This document shows, piece by piece, positions 1 to 6,497 of a DNA stretch of 13,406 nucleotides. Position 1 is the first letter of the stretch. Every line of letters starts with the position of its first letter. This DNA is from Bacillota bacterium (lineage in GTDB: Bacteria; Bacillota; Clostridia; Christensenellales; Borkfalkiaceae), in the NCBI GenBank assembly GCA_003343805.1, contig QAKM01000055.1, forward strand, positions 1 through 13,406. The letters run 5' to 3'. Both the position numbers and the translations under genes were made by a program. The notes beneath the pieces are model-generated. The model did no database searches and was not told where the DNA came from. It was given only the letters and a program-made list of their open reading frames with translations.

Positions 1-473
1 ACCTGATCGGCCTCATGCCTCGTTATGTTCTCCACGGAATGATTTTCATATAAAGTCTTAGCTGCTTCAATGATCGTCGGCGTAGGCGCGTAAGCACTAA
101 TGATCCAGTTGGGATCAATGGGCGGCTGGTTCGGAAAAGCGCTCAGCGCCTCTGAAAGTACGTTATAAATGCCATCTGCGCCCGAAATAAGCGGATTCAC
201 CACCCCATCATCATAGATGGACATCTGTATGATCCTCGAATAACTATTATACTCCGTTGCGACAAGCACTGGCACAATAATGTGGTCTTGACTGAACTTA
301 TGGAAGTTTTTCAAATCAAGCGCGTAATCGAAGACCTGATCAATGTCGGCTTCCAAAATCTTGCTCTTTCTGACCTTAAACTCCAGGCAAAAGATAATCC
401 CATTGAGCAATAATACTACATCAATTCTCTTGCCAAGGCGAGGAATATCGTATAAAATGTATCTTTTAGTCGC
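1..473 (-). pseudogene. DUF2075-family protein, N-terminally truncated remnant (continues off the window)
   Basis: Read leftward, this stretch is open for 157 codons and encodes a clear protein segment. It contains IPRLGKRIDVVLLLNG, an FCLEFKV block, an IDQVFDYALDLKNFHKF block, and YAPTPTIIEAAKTLYENHS close to the window edge. From memory these are the hallmarks of the N-terminal nuclease-like region of DUF2075 proteins, which also carry a C-terminal P-loop ATPase/helicase-like domain; that part would lie beyond base 1. Family members have roughly 40-60 residues before the IPRLGKR block. Here an in-frame TAA (complement of 474-476) sits four codons before that block, no start codon or ribosome site precedes it, and the first in-frame ATG is far inside. 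I therefore read it as 5'-truncated and probably non-functional. The family often sits near defence or mobile genes, but its role is not established. Confidence 0.72.
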
Positions 474-483
474 TTAAAAAATG

Positions 484-816
484 CTACCTTAAAACTTTCC
501 ATCTGTCCGATTTATCGGACCCGACCCGCTCAATATAGCCGCCGTCGCACAAAGCATAGAGATTTTTCCTGATCCCCGCAGGGCTCATCTGTAGGGCGCT
601 TGCCATCTCTGCCGTCGTGGCATCGGAATTTTCTCTTAAAACGGGAAGCTCAACCCTGCCATCCGCCGTCTTTTTCCAACTCTTTTTCGTATTGTTTTTG
701 ATAAACTCCTCGCCGTTCTGCAATAGGGAGATGAGGCTTCCGCCATACTCCTTATCGTCGCTGGCTTCCATCACGCCGGATGCCTTATCCAAACCGTTCC
801 AGCAAGTACATAACAA
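484..816 (-). pseudogene. AlbA_2/RecG-like ATP-binding protein remnant with apparent internal deletion
   Basis: The leftward frame of 110 codons can only start at a TTG (814-816), and an in-frame TGA lies two codons upstream. Two blocks are recognisable. Residues about 6-58 (WNGLDKASGVMEA, then SLISLLQNGEEFIKNNTKKS, then WKKTADGRVELP) match the middle of AlbA_2/HATPase_c_4 proteins, often annotated as ATP-binding or RecG-like regulators. Residues about 59-110 (ATTAEMASALQMSPAGIRKNL, ending IERVGSDKSDRWKVL) are their C-terminal winged helix. In intact relatives the ELP motif is followed by a conserved segment with an ALVNALIHRDY-like motif and the ATPase fold. Here ELP runs straight into the winged helix, so a large central part seems to have been lost without a frame break. 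The AlbA domain upstream is also missing. It ends 10 bp from the DUF2075 remnant, in another frame. Family assignment is from memory. Confidence 0.6.
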
Positions 817-1038
817 GCGCGTTCAAAAAGGAAACTACGAAAAAACAATCGCATCAAAGCAGCCAACTCAATGGATCTAAGCCGAGGGAAACGCCTCGGC
901 TTTTTTCGGCAGAAGAACCGTCATCCCATAATACAGGCGAATATAACAACGCTCGATTTTTGCAGATTTGCGCTTCTTCCATAAGTAAAACAAATATTTC
1001 ATATTCAAATTCGTGATATTGAAAGACCTTACGTTTGA
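817..1038. other. Non-coding stretch upstream of the glnN promoter
   Basis: Apart from the terminator at 881-906, I see no supported gene here. The two short + strand frames crossing it have unprotein-like composition and no ribosome site. The last 100 bases (about 930-1030) are AT-rich, as expected just upstream of a strong promoter. Confidence 0.5.
881..906 (+). terminator. Intrinsic terminator with no obvious gene
   Basis: GCCGAGG (881-887), a six-base loop, CCTCGGC (894-900), then six T (901-906) form a compact rho-independent terminator that works only in the + direction. No convincing + strand gene ends just before it; the frame closing at 878-880 does not look like a protein. It may be left from a gene deleted when the flanking DNA decayed. 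It now insulates glnN from upstream transcription. Confidence 0.7.
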
Positions 1039-1067
1039 TTGACAGCCGCGTTTTGCAACGCTATAAT
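1039..1067 (+). promoter_or_regulatory. Consensus sigma-A promoter of glnN
   Basis: TTGACA (1039-1044) and TATAAT (1062-1067) are separated by exactly 17 bp, a full match to the housekeeping consensus. Transcription should start near 1073-1075. The spacer contains a 5-bp dyad, GCGTT (1048-1052) and AACGC (1057-1061), which could be a protein operator. A promoter this strong suggests that control is exerted after initiation, in line with the attenuator in the leader. Confidence 0.88.
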
Positions 1068-1088
1068 GGCACTATCAAACAAATGCAG

Positions 1089-1104
1089 GCAACAAAGGCG
1101 TTGC
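1089..1104 (+). promoter_or_regulatory. Candidate ANTAR-binding antiterminator hairpin
   Basis: GCAAC (1089-1093) pairs with GTTGC (1100-1104) around the six-base loop AAAGGC, giving A at loop position 1 and G at position 4. Those two loop bases are the conserved features of RNA hairpins bound by ANTAR-domain antiterminators such as EutV, NasR and NitR. The loop and 3' arm (1097-1104) are also the start of the terminator stem, so the two folds exclude each other. Known targets usually have two such hairpins; I find only one in the predicted transcript. An ANTAR gene lies in the second operon (10452-10970). Confidence 0.6.
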
Positions 1105-1144
1105 GAAGCTCCATGAGAATAAGGGGCTTTGCGGCGTCTTTTTT
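1097..1144 (+). terminator. Attenuator terminator in the glnN leader
   Basis: Bases 1097-1112 pair with 1123-1138 over 16 continuous base pairs (several G-U) around a 10-base loop, and six T follow (1139-1144). It lies between the promoter and the glnN ribosome site, so by default it should end transcription before the gene. Its 5' arm overlaps the hexaloop hairpin at 1089-1104, which gives a mutually exclusive antiterminator/terminator pair. Confidence 0.78.
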
Positions 1145-1169
1145 GTTTGCGCACTTGGAGGTATGTATG

Positions 1170-3260
1170 ATGAATGTTCCCCAGATCTTTGCATCCGACG
1201 TCTTCAACTGTCAGGTCATGCAGGAGCGTCTCCCCAAGGAGATCTATAAGTCGCTCGTCAAGACCATCCGCTTCGGGCATCCGCTCGACATGAGCGTTGC
1301 GAACGTCGTCGCCAACGCCATGAAGGACTGGGCGGTGGAGAAGGGCGCGACTCACTTCACGCACTGGTTCCAGCCCATGACGGGCATCACGGCGGAAAAG
1401 CACGACAGCTTTATATCGCCCACCAAAGACGGCAAGGTCATCATGGAATTTTCGGGCAAGGAGCTCGTGATGGGCGAGCCGGACGCCTCTTCCTTCCCCT
1501 CGGGCGGGGTGCGCGCCACCTTTGAAGCGCGCGGCTACACGGCGTGGGATCCCACGTCTTTCGCCTTCGTCAAGGACGGCACCCTCTACATCCCCACGGC
1601 GTTCTTCTCGTACAGCGGCGAGGTGCTCGACAAAAAGACGCCGCTTCTGAAAAGCATGGAGGCGCTCAACCGCGAGGCGCTGCGCATCTTGCGGCTGTTC
1701 GGCAACACGACGGCGCAGCGCGTCATCGCGCAGGTCGGCGCGGAGCAGGAATACTTCCTCATCGACCGCGCCGTCTACGAAAAGAGAAAGGACCTCATCT
1801 TCACGGGCAGGACACTGTTCGGAGCGAAGGCGCCCAAGGGGCAGGAGCTCGAGGACCACTATTTCTGCCCCATCAAGCCGCGCGTCTCGGCGTTCATGAA
1901 GGAGCTCGACGAAGAACTGTGGCGGTACGGCATCCTCGCCAAGACCAAGCACAACGAGGTCGCGCCCGCCCAGCACGAGCTTGCCCCCATCTTCACTTCC
2001 ATCAACGTGGCGTCCGATCAGAACCAGCTCATGATGGAGATCATGAAGGAAGTCGCGAGCCGCCACGGGCTCGTGTGCCTGCTGCACGAAAAGCCCTTCG
2101 AGGGCATCAACGGCTCGGGCAAGCACAACAACTGGTCGATGGGCACGGACACGGGGCTCAATCTGCTCGACCCCGGTACGACGCCTGCCGAAAACGGGCA
2201 ATTCATGCTCTTTTTGATGGCGGTCATCAAGGCGGTCAACGACCATCAGGATCTTCTGCGCCTCTCCGTGGCGAGCGCGGGCAACGACCACCGCCTCGGC
2301 GCCAACGAGGCCCCGCCCGCCATCGTCTCGGTATTCGTGGGCGAAGAGCTCGAAGCCATCCTCGCGGCGCTCGAAAGGGAGGAGACGTACAAGGGCTCCG
2401 ACCGCAAAGTGATGAAGCTGGGCGTCGATTCGCTGCCCGTCATCCCCAAAGATACGACAGATCGGAACCGCACCTCTCCCTTCGCCTTCACGGGCAACAA
2501 GTTCGAGTTCCGCATGGTGGGCTCCTCCTTCTCGCTCGCAGGGCCCAACATCACCATCAACGCGATCGTCGCGGATACCCTCCGTCAGTTTGCCGATGAG
2601 CTGGAAAAGGCCCCCGACTTCACGGCGGCGCTCCACGCCCTCGTCGTGCGCACCATCCGCGAGAACAAGCGCATCATCTTCAACGGCAACAACTATTCGC
2701 CCGAATGGACGGAGGAAGCGGCAAGAAGAGGGCTGTGCAACCTCAAAAACGCCGCCGAGGCGCTCCCGCACTTCGCGGACGAGAAGAACATCGCCCTCTT
2801 TGAGCGCATGAAGGTGTTCACGGCGCGCGAAGTCATCACCCGCACCGAGATCATGCTCGAGAACTATTCCAAAGTGCTCAGTATCGAGGGGCTGACCATG
2901 CTCGACATGGCGCGGCGCGACATTTTCCCCGCCGTCAGCGGCTATGTGCGCGAGCTTGCAAAGACGGCTGCCGACGTGAAAGCGGCGCTCCCCGGTGCGG
3001 AAACGCCCGCCGAGGAAGAGACGGCAAGAGAGCTGCTTACTCTGAACACCGAGATCGCCGTAAAGGCGAAGGAGCTCGAAGCGCTGCTTTCGGAAGCGCA
3101 GACCGTTGCCGAAACGGCGGCGCAGGCGACGTTCTTTGCGGAAAAAGTGCTCCCCGTCATGCAGCAGCTGCGCTCCGCCGCAGACCATGCGGAGAGCCTC
3201 ACCGACGAAAAGGCATGGCCCTTCCCGACGTACGGAGATCTGCTGTTCAGCGTGACTTAA
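1170..3260 (+). CDS. glnN: Glutamine synthetase type III
   Basis: This cytoplasmic enzyme makes glutamine from glutamate, ammonium and ATP and is the entry step of the pathway here. The product is about 696 residues, the size of the long GSIII class (about 700, against about 450 for GlnA types I and II). Recognisable segments are NVPQIFASDVF at the N-terminus, the HFTHWFQPMTGITAEKHDSF block, EVAPAQHELAP near residue 263, NGSGKHNNWSM near 314, GNDHRLGANEAPPAIVS near 371 and FAFTGNKFEFRMVGS near 437. The C-terminal part is helical. I chose ATG 1170 because GGAGGT (1157-1162) lies 7 bp before it; the adjacent ATG at 1167 is possible. The frame stays open back to 1035, but that stretch is the promoter and leader. 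A single promoter and attenuator precede it, and amt follows after 111 bp, probably in the same transcript. The symbol glnN follows usual GSIII naming. Confidence 0.96.
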   Translation: MNVPQIFASDVFNCQVMQERLPKEIYKSLVKTIRFGHPLDMSVANVVANAMKDWAVEKGATHFTHWFQPMTGITAEKHDSFISPTKDGKVIMEFSGKELVMGEPDASSFPSGGVRATFEARGYTAWDPTSFAFVKDGTLYIPTAFFSYSGEVLDKKTPLLKSMEALNREALRILRLFGNTTAQRVIAQVGAEQEYFLIDRAVYEKRKDLIFTGRTLFGAKAPKGQELEDHYFCPIKPRVSAFMKELDEELWRYGILAKTKHNEVAPAQHELAPIFTSINVASDQNQLMMEIMKEVASRHGLVCLLHEKPFEGINGSGKHNNWSMGTDTGLNLLDPGTTPAENGQFMLFLMAVIKAVNDHQDLLRLSVASAGNDHRLGANEAPPAIVSVFVGEELEAILAALEREETYKGSDRKVMKLGVDSLPVIPKDTTDRNRTSPFAFTGNKFEFRMVGSSFSLAGPNITINAIVADTLRQFADELEKAPDFTAALHALVVRTIRENKRIIFNGNNYSPEWTEEAARRGLCNLKNAAEALPHFADEKNIALFERMKVFTAREVITRTEIMLENYSKVLSIEGLTMLDMARRDIFPAVSGYVRELAKTAADVKAALPGAETPAEEETARELLTLNTEIAVKAKELEALLSEAQTVAETAAQATFFAEKVLPVMQQLRSAADHAESLTDEKAWPFPTYGDLLFSVT

Positions 3261-3286
3261 AAGATAGGAGAAGCGGCGCAGACAAA

Positions 3287-3306
3287 GGGATGCCGTGCGG
3301 TATCCC
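3287..3306 (+). other. Intercistronic hairpin between glnN and amt
   Basis: GGGATGCC (3287-3294) pairs with GGTATCCC (3299-3306), including one G-U, around a GTGC tetraloop. No T-run follows, so it is not an intrinsic terminator. It may be an mRNA-stabilising or processing hairpin that sets the ratio of glnN to amt message. I see no clear promoter between it and amt. Confidence 0.5.
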
Positions 3307-3371
3307 GCCGCCCGCCTTCCCCAACAAAATTTGCTATTGAGAGACTATGAACATATTTTGGAGGTAACCTT

Positions 3372-5123
3372 ATGGAAATTTTCGGATCGACGGGCGTTTG
3401 GTTTCTGATCGGCGCCATCCTCGTCTGGTTCATGCAGGCAGGGTTTGCCATGGTGGAAACAGGCTTCACGCGAGCAAAGCACGCGGGCAACATCATCATG
3501 AAGAACCTTTTGGACTTCTGCCTCGGCACCATCGTGTTCGTGCTGCTCGGGGCGGGGCTTCTGATGGGGGAGGACTCCCTCTTCGGGCTGGTCGGCATCC
3601 CCAATCTCGACTTGTTCGCGAATTTCGAGACGTACGACTGGTCGACCTTCTTCTTCAACCTCGTGTTCTGCGCGACGACGGCGACCATCGTCTCGGGCGC
3701 GATGGCAGAACGCACCAAGTTCCTCTCCTACTGCATCTACTCCCTCGTCATCAGCGCCGTCGTCTATCCCATCGAGGCGCACTGGGTGTGGGGCGGCGGC
3801 TGGCTCACCAACGAGATCGCGGGCGTCTACTACGTCGACTTCGCGGGCTCCTCGCTCATCCACATGGTGGGCGGCATCTCCTCCTTCATCGGCGCGCTCA
3901 TCCTGGGCCCCCGCTACGGGAAATATCTCGATAAGGACGGCAAGCCCACCTTGAAGCGCAAAGAGGCGAAGTTCGTCCGCGCCATCCCCGGGCACAACAT
4001 CCCCATCGGCGCGCTCGGCGTATTCATCCTCTGGTTCTGCTGGTACGGCTTCAACGGCGCGGCGACTTCGGGCATGACGCAGCTCGCGCAGGTCCTCGTC
4101 ACCACCACGGTCGCGGCGGCGACGGGCACCATCTCGACGATGGTCTTTACCTGGATCAAGAACAAGAAGCCCGATGTCTCCATGACGCTCAACGGCTCTT
4201 TGGCGGGGCTCGTTGCCGTGACGGCGGGCTGTGCGAACGTCGATGTCGTCGGCGCCTTCTTCATCGGGCTCGTCGCGGGTATCCTCGTCGACGTCGCCGT
4301 CGAAGTCATCGATAAAAAGCTGCACGTCGACGACCCCGTGGGCGCCATCGCGGTGCACGGCGTCAACGGGCTCTGGGGCACCATTGCTGTCGGGCTGTTC
4401 TCGACGGGCATCAACCCCGTGGGCGATTCGGCGCAGAAAGGGCTCTTCTACGGCGGCGGCTTCAATATGCTCGGCGTACAGCTTCTCGGCATCGTCTGCA
4501 TCGCCGCATGGACGATCGTCTGCATGATCGCACTCTTCCAGCTCCTCAAACACACCTGCGGCATCCGCGCTTCCAGGATCGAGGAGATCGAAGGGCTCGA
4601 CAAGCACGAACACGGACTCGTCAGCGCCTATGCAAACTTCGCGCCCGTTCCCCTTGCGGCAGAGATGCTCGACCCCGATATGACGGCAGACGAGGGCGCC
4701 GCGGAAGAAGCTCCCGCCGAAGCGCCCGCTCCCGAAAACATCCCCGTCGTCCACGCAAGCGCAAAGGCGGAAAAACTTTCCAAGGTCGTCATCGTTGCCA
4801 AGCAGTCCAAGTTCGACGATCTGAAAGCCGCCCTTGAAGCGGTCGGCGTGACGGGCATCACGGTGACGCAGGTGCTCGGCTGCGGCGTCGAAAAGGGCGC
4901 AAGCGAGTACTACCGCGGCGTCAAGGTGGATATGGACCTTCTGCCTAAAGTCAAGGTGGAGGTCGTCGTCAGCAAGGTGCCCGTCGAAAAGGTCGTCGAA
5001 GCGGCACGCGCGGCGCTCTACACGGGGCATATCGGCGACGGCAAGATCTTCGTCTATGACGTGGAGGACGTCGTCCGCGTGCGCACCGGCGAGAGCGGCT
5101 ACGACGCTCTGCAGGAAGACTAA
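3372..5123 (+). CDS. amt: Ammonium transporter fused to a C-terminal P-II (GlnK-like) regulatory domain
   Basis: This membrane protein of 583 residues conducts ammonium. Residues 1 to about 410 are an Amt/AmtB channel with the usual string of membrane helices. The ion-binding aspartate is at about D156, and the twin pore histidines are at H164 (in LIHMVGG) and H329 (in AVHGVNGLWG). An Ala/Glu/Pro-rich linker (about 440-465) leads to a complete P-II domain at about 469-583. That domain has a T-loop with tyrosines 513 and 514, a B-loop TGHIGDGKIFV, and the C-terminal VRVRTGESG motif. P-II proteins normally bind Amt channels as separate trimers and block them according to ATP, ADP and 2-oxoglutarate; here the regulator is covalently attached. 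GGAGGT (3360-3365) lies 6 bp before the ATG. It is probably transcribed with glnN and followed by a terminator. Such fusions are known in some Clostridia. Confidence 0.95.
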   Translation: MEIFGSTGVWFLIGAILVWFMQAGFAMVETGFTRAKHAGNIIMKNLLDFCLGTIVFVLLGAGLLMGEDSLFGLVGIPNLDLFANFETYDWSTFFFNLVFCATTATIVSGAMAERTKFLSYCIYSLVISAVVYPIEAHWVWGGGWLTNEIAGVYYVDFAGSSLIHMVGGISSFIGALILGPRYGKYLDKDGKPTLKRKEAKFVRAIPGHNIPIGALGVFILWFCWYGFNGAATSGMTQLAQVLVTTTVAAATGTISTMVFTWIKNKKPDVSMTLNGSLAGLVAVTAGCANVDVVGAFFIGLVAGILVDVAVEVIDKKLHVDDPVGAIAVHGVNGLWGTIAVGLFSTGINPVGDSAQKGLFYGGGFNMLGVQLLGIVCIAAWTIVCMIALFQLLKHTCGIRASRIEEIEGLDKHEHGLVSAYANFAPVPLAAEMLDPDMTADEGAAEEAPAEAPAPENIPVVHASAKAEKLSKVVIVAKQSKFDDLKAALEAVGVTGITVTQVLGCGVEKGASEYYRGVKVDMDLLPKVKVEVVVSKVPVEKVVEAARAALYTGHIGDGKIFVYDVEDVVRVRTGESGYDALQED

Positions 5124-5152
5124 CTTTTGCTCACACTCTCTACATAATCCAA

Positions 5153-5190
5153 GGGAAGCGCTTCCGCCTCGTGCGGGGGCGCTTCTCTTT
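5153..5190 (+). terminator. Terminator after amt
   Basis: Bases 5153-5167 pair with 5173-5187 over 15 bp (three G-U) around a CTCGT loop, and a short TTT follows (5188-5190). The stem is very strong but the T tract is weak, so some read-through is possible. It separates the glnN-amt unit from the promoter of the glutamate synthase operon. Confidence 0.72.
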
Positions 5191-5304
5191 ACTATCATAT
5201 CAAGTTATATCGATCTGACTTTCTTTCGCTTAAAAACAGATGAACTATAAGATACACTTATATTATGCTTCAAAAATGGCGAAAGTCAAATGCCGCTCAA
5301 AAAC

Positions 5305-5333
5305 TTGACCGCAAAAACGCAAGGGAATATAAT
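5305..5333 (+). promoter_or_regulatory. Sigma-A promoter of the glutamate synthase operon
   Basis: TTGACC (5305-5310) and TATAAT (5328-5333) are separated by 17 bp, one base off consensus. The -10 is followed by GGCAT, much as the glnN -10 is followed by GGCAC, so the two promoters share TATAATGGCA. Transcription should start near 5340, leaving a leader of about 60 nt. The coding frame is open back to 5265, but that start would lie upstream of this promoter and is rejected. Confidence 0.82.
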
Positions 5334-5371
5334 GGCATTACTCGTTTCACAAAAGCGACAGATTTCTTTCA

Positions 5372-5393
5372 GGGAGGTTCGGGCTTTTCCGAG
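5372..5393 (+). promoter_or_regulatory. Distant ribosome site and adjacent hairpin before the amidotransferase gene
   Basis: The only good ribosome site is GGGAGG (5372-5377), 25 bp before the chosen ATG at 5403, which is too far for direct use. A five-pair hairpin (5378-5382 with 5389-5393, one G-U) lies between them. If it folds, about 9 unpaired bases remain between the hairpin and the ATG, a normal effective spacing. This is an inference from the sequence. Confidence 0.35.
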
Positions 5394-5402
5394 ATATGGG
5401 TT

Positions 5403-6497
5403 ATGAGAGAAGGTGAATTCCGCGACCCTTCGGGGTGCGCCGTGGTGGGCGTCATCGACCGCAGCGGCAAGAAAATGACGGGCGAGGGCATGATCAAAGC
5501 CATCGAAGTCATGCACGATCGTTCCAACGGCCTCGGCGGCGGCTTCGCGGGCTACGGCATCTATCCGCATTACAAAGATTTTTACGCCTTCCATCTCTTC
5601 TTCGAGACGCAGAAGGCGCAGGAAGAGACGGAGGCGTTCTTAAAAAAGCATTTCGAGATCGTGTACGCTTCGGAGATCCAGACGCGCAAACTCTCCGCCG
5701 TGCAGAACGAGCCCGTCATCTTCCGCTATTTTTTGGCGCCGCTCCCGATGAAACTTGCCAATTCTCATCTGACGGAACGGGAGTATGTGGCGCGCTGCGT
5801 CATCCGCGTCAACAGCGAGATCGGGGGCGCATACGTCTTTTCGAGCGGCAAGAATATGGGCATCTTCAAGGGGGTGGGCTATCCCGAGGACATCGGCAGA
5901 TTTTACCGCCTCGAAGAATACGAGGGCTACGCCTGGACGTGCCACGGCCGATACCCCACCAACACCCCGGGCTGGTGGGGCGGGGCGCACCCCTTCGGGC
6001 TTTTGGACCTCTCCGTCGTGCATAACGGCGAGATCTCCTCTTACGACGCCAACCGCCGCTATATGGAGATGTTCGGCTACAAATGCACGCTTCAGACGGA
6101 TACCGAAGTCATCACCTACATCATCGACTATCTCGTGCGGCGGCAGGGGCTTAGCTTAGAGGAAGTCTCCCACGTCATCGCGGCGTCCTTCTGGTCGACG
6201 ATCGAGAGAAAGGAAGAACCCGCGCGCAGCCAGGAAGCGCTCCTTCGCAGGATGTTCCCCTCCCTTCTTATCACGGGGCCGTTCTCCATTATCGTCGGCT
6301 ACACGGGCGGCATCATGGGGCTGTGCGATCGCCTCAAACTGCGCTCCATGATCTGTGCAGAGAAGGGCGACAGGGCATATATTTCCAGCGAGGAGAGCGC
6401 AGTCAGGCGCATCGAACCCTCGCTCGACAAGATCTACTCCCCCGCGGGCGGCGAGGCAGTCATCTATGAACTCTATCATCAGGGAGGGCGGGCATGA
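5403..6497 (+). CDS. Glutamate synthase, glutamine amidotransferase (GltB N-terminal type) subunit
   Basis: This class II glutamine amidotransferase of 364 residues releases ammonia from glutamine for the synthase subunit next to it. It corresponds to the N-terminal domain of a full-length GltB. Visible motifs are Cys12 in SGCAVVG (the expected nucleophile), the NGLGGGFAGYGIYP block, HGRYPTN (181-187), HNGEI (Asn208) and TDTE (232-235). Class II enzymes use an N-terminal cysteine, so the first 11 residues are probably removed as a propeptide, as in classical GltB. The start at 5403 is chosen because it gives a short propeptide and lies downstream of the promoter. Its ribosome site is weak or oddly spaced. 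The gene is first in a seven-gene operon, and its TGA overlaps the next ATG (ATGA). Split synthases of this kind occur in archaea, Thermotoga and Clostridia. Confidence 0.9.
   Translation: MREGEFRDPSGCAVVGVIDRSGKKMTGEGMIKAIEVMHDRSNGLGGGFAGYGIYPHYKDFYAFHLFFETQKAQEETEAFLKKHFEIVYASEIQTRKLSAVQNEPVIFRYFLAPLPMKLANSHLTEREYVARCVIRVNSEIGGAYVFSSGKNMGIFKGVGYPEDIGRFYRLEEYEGYAWTCHGRYPTNTPGWWGGAHPFGLLDLSVVHNGEISSYDANRRYMEMFGYKCTLQTDTEVITYIIDYLVRRQGLSLEEVSHVIAASFWSTIERKEEPARSQEALLRRMFPSLLITGPFSIIVGYTGGIMGLCDRLKLRSMICAEKGDRAYISSEESAVRRIEPSLDKIYSPAGGEAVIYELYHQGGRA

Noticed and set aside
1035..1166. In-frame N-terminal extension of glnN (TTG 1035 or ATG 1113)
   Set aside because: It would include the promoter and the terminator hairpin, lacks a ribosome site, and extends past the normal family N-terminus, which begins at the NVPQIF segment.
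1068..1166. Glutamine riboswitch in the glnN leader
   Set aside because: Known glutamine riboswitches are mainly cyanobacterial, and I do not see their junction. The hexaloop/terminator overlap fits ANTAR antitermination better.
1029..3188. 719-codon frame on the minus strand across glnN
   Set aside because: It is the antisense shadow of a GC-rich gene. Its product is a low-complexity Arg/Asp/Val/Leu-rich chain with no motifs, while the + strand encodes an unmistakable type III glutamine synthetase.
3345..5198. 617-codon frame on the minus strand across amt
   Set aside because: It is an antisense shadow with Asp/Ala/Arg-rich composition, opposite a clear Amt-P-II gene and running into the terminator.
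5265..5402. In-frame N-terminal extension of the amidotransferase gene
   Set aside because: ATG 5265 lies upstream of the promoter at 5305-5333 and would put the catalytic cysteine 58 residues in. No ribosome site supports it.
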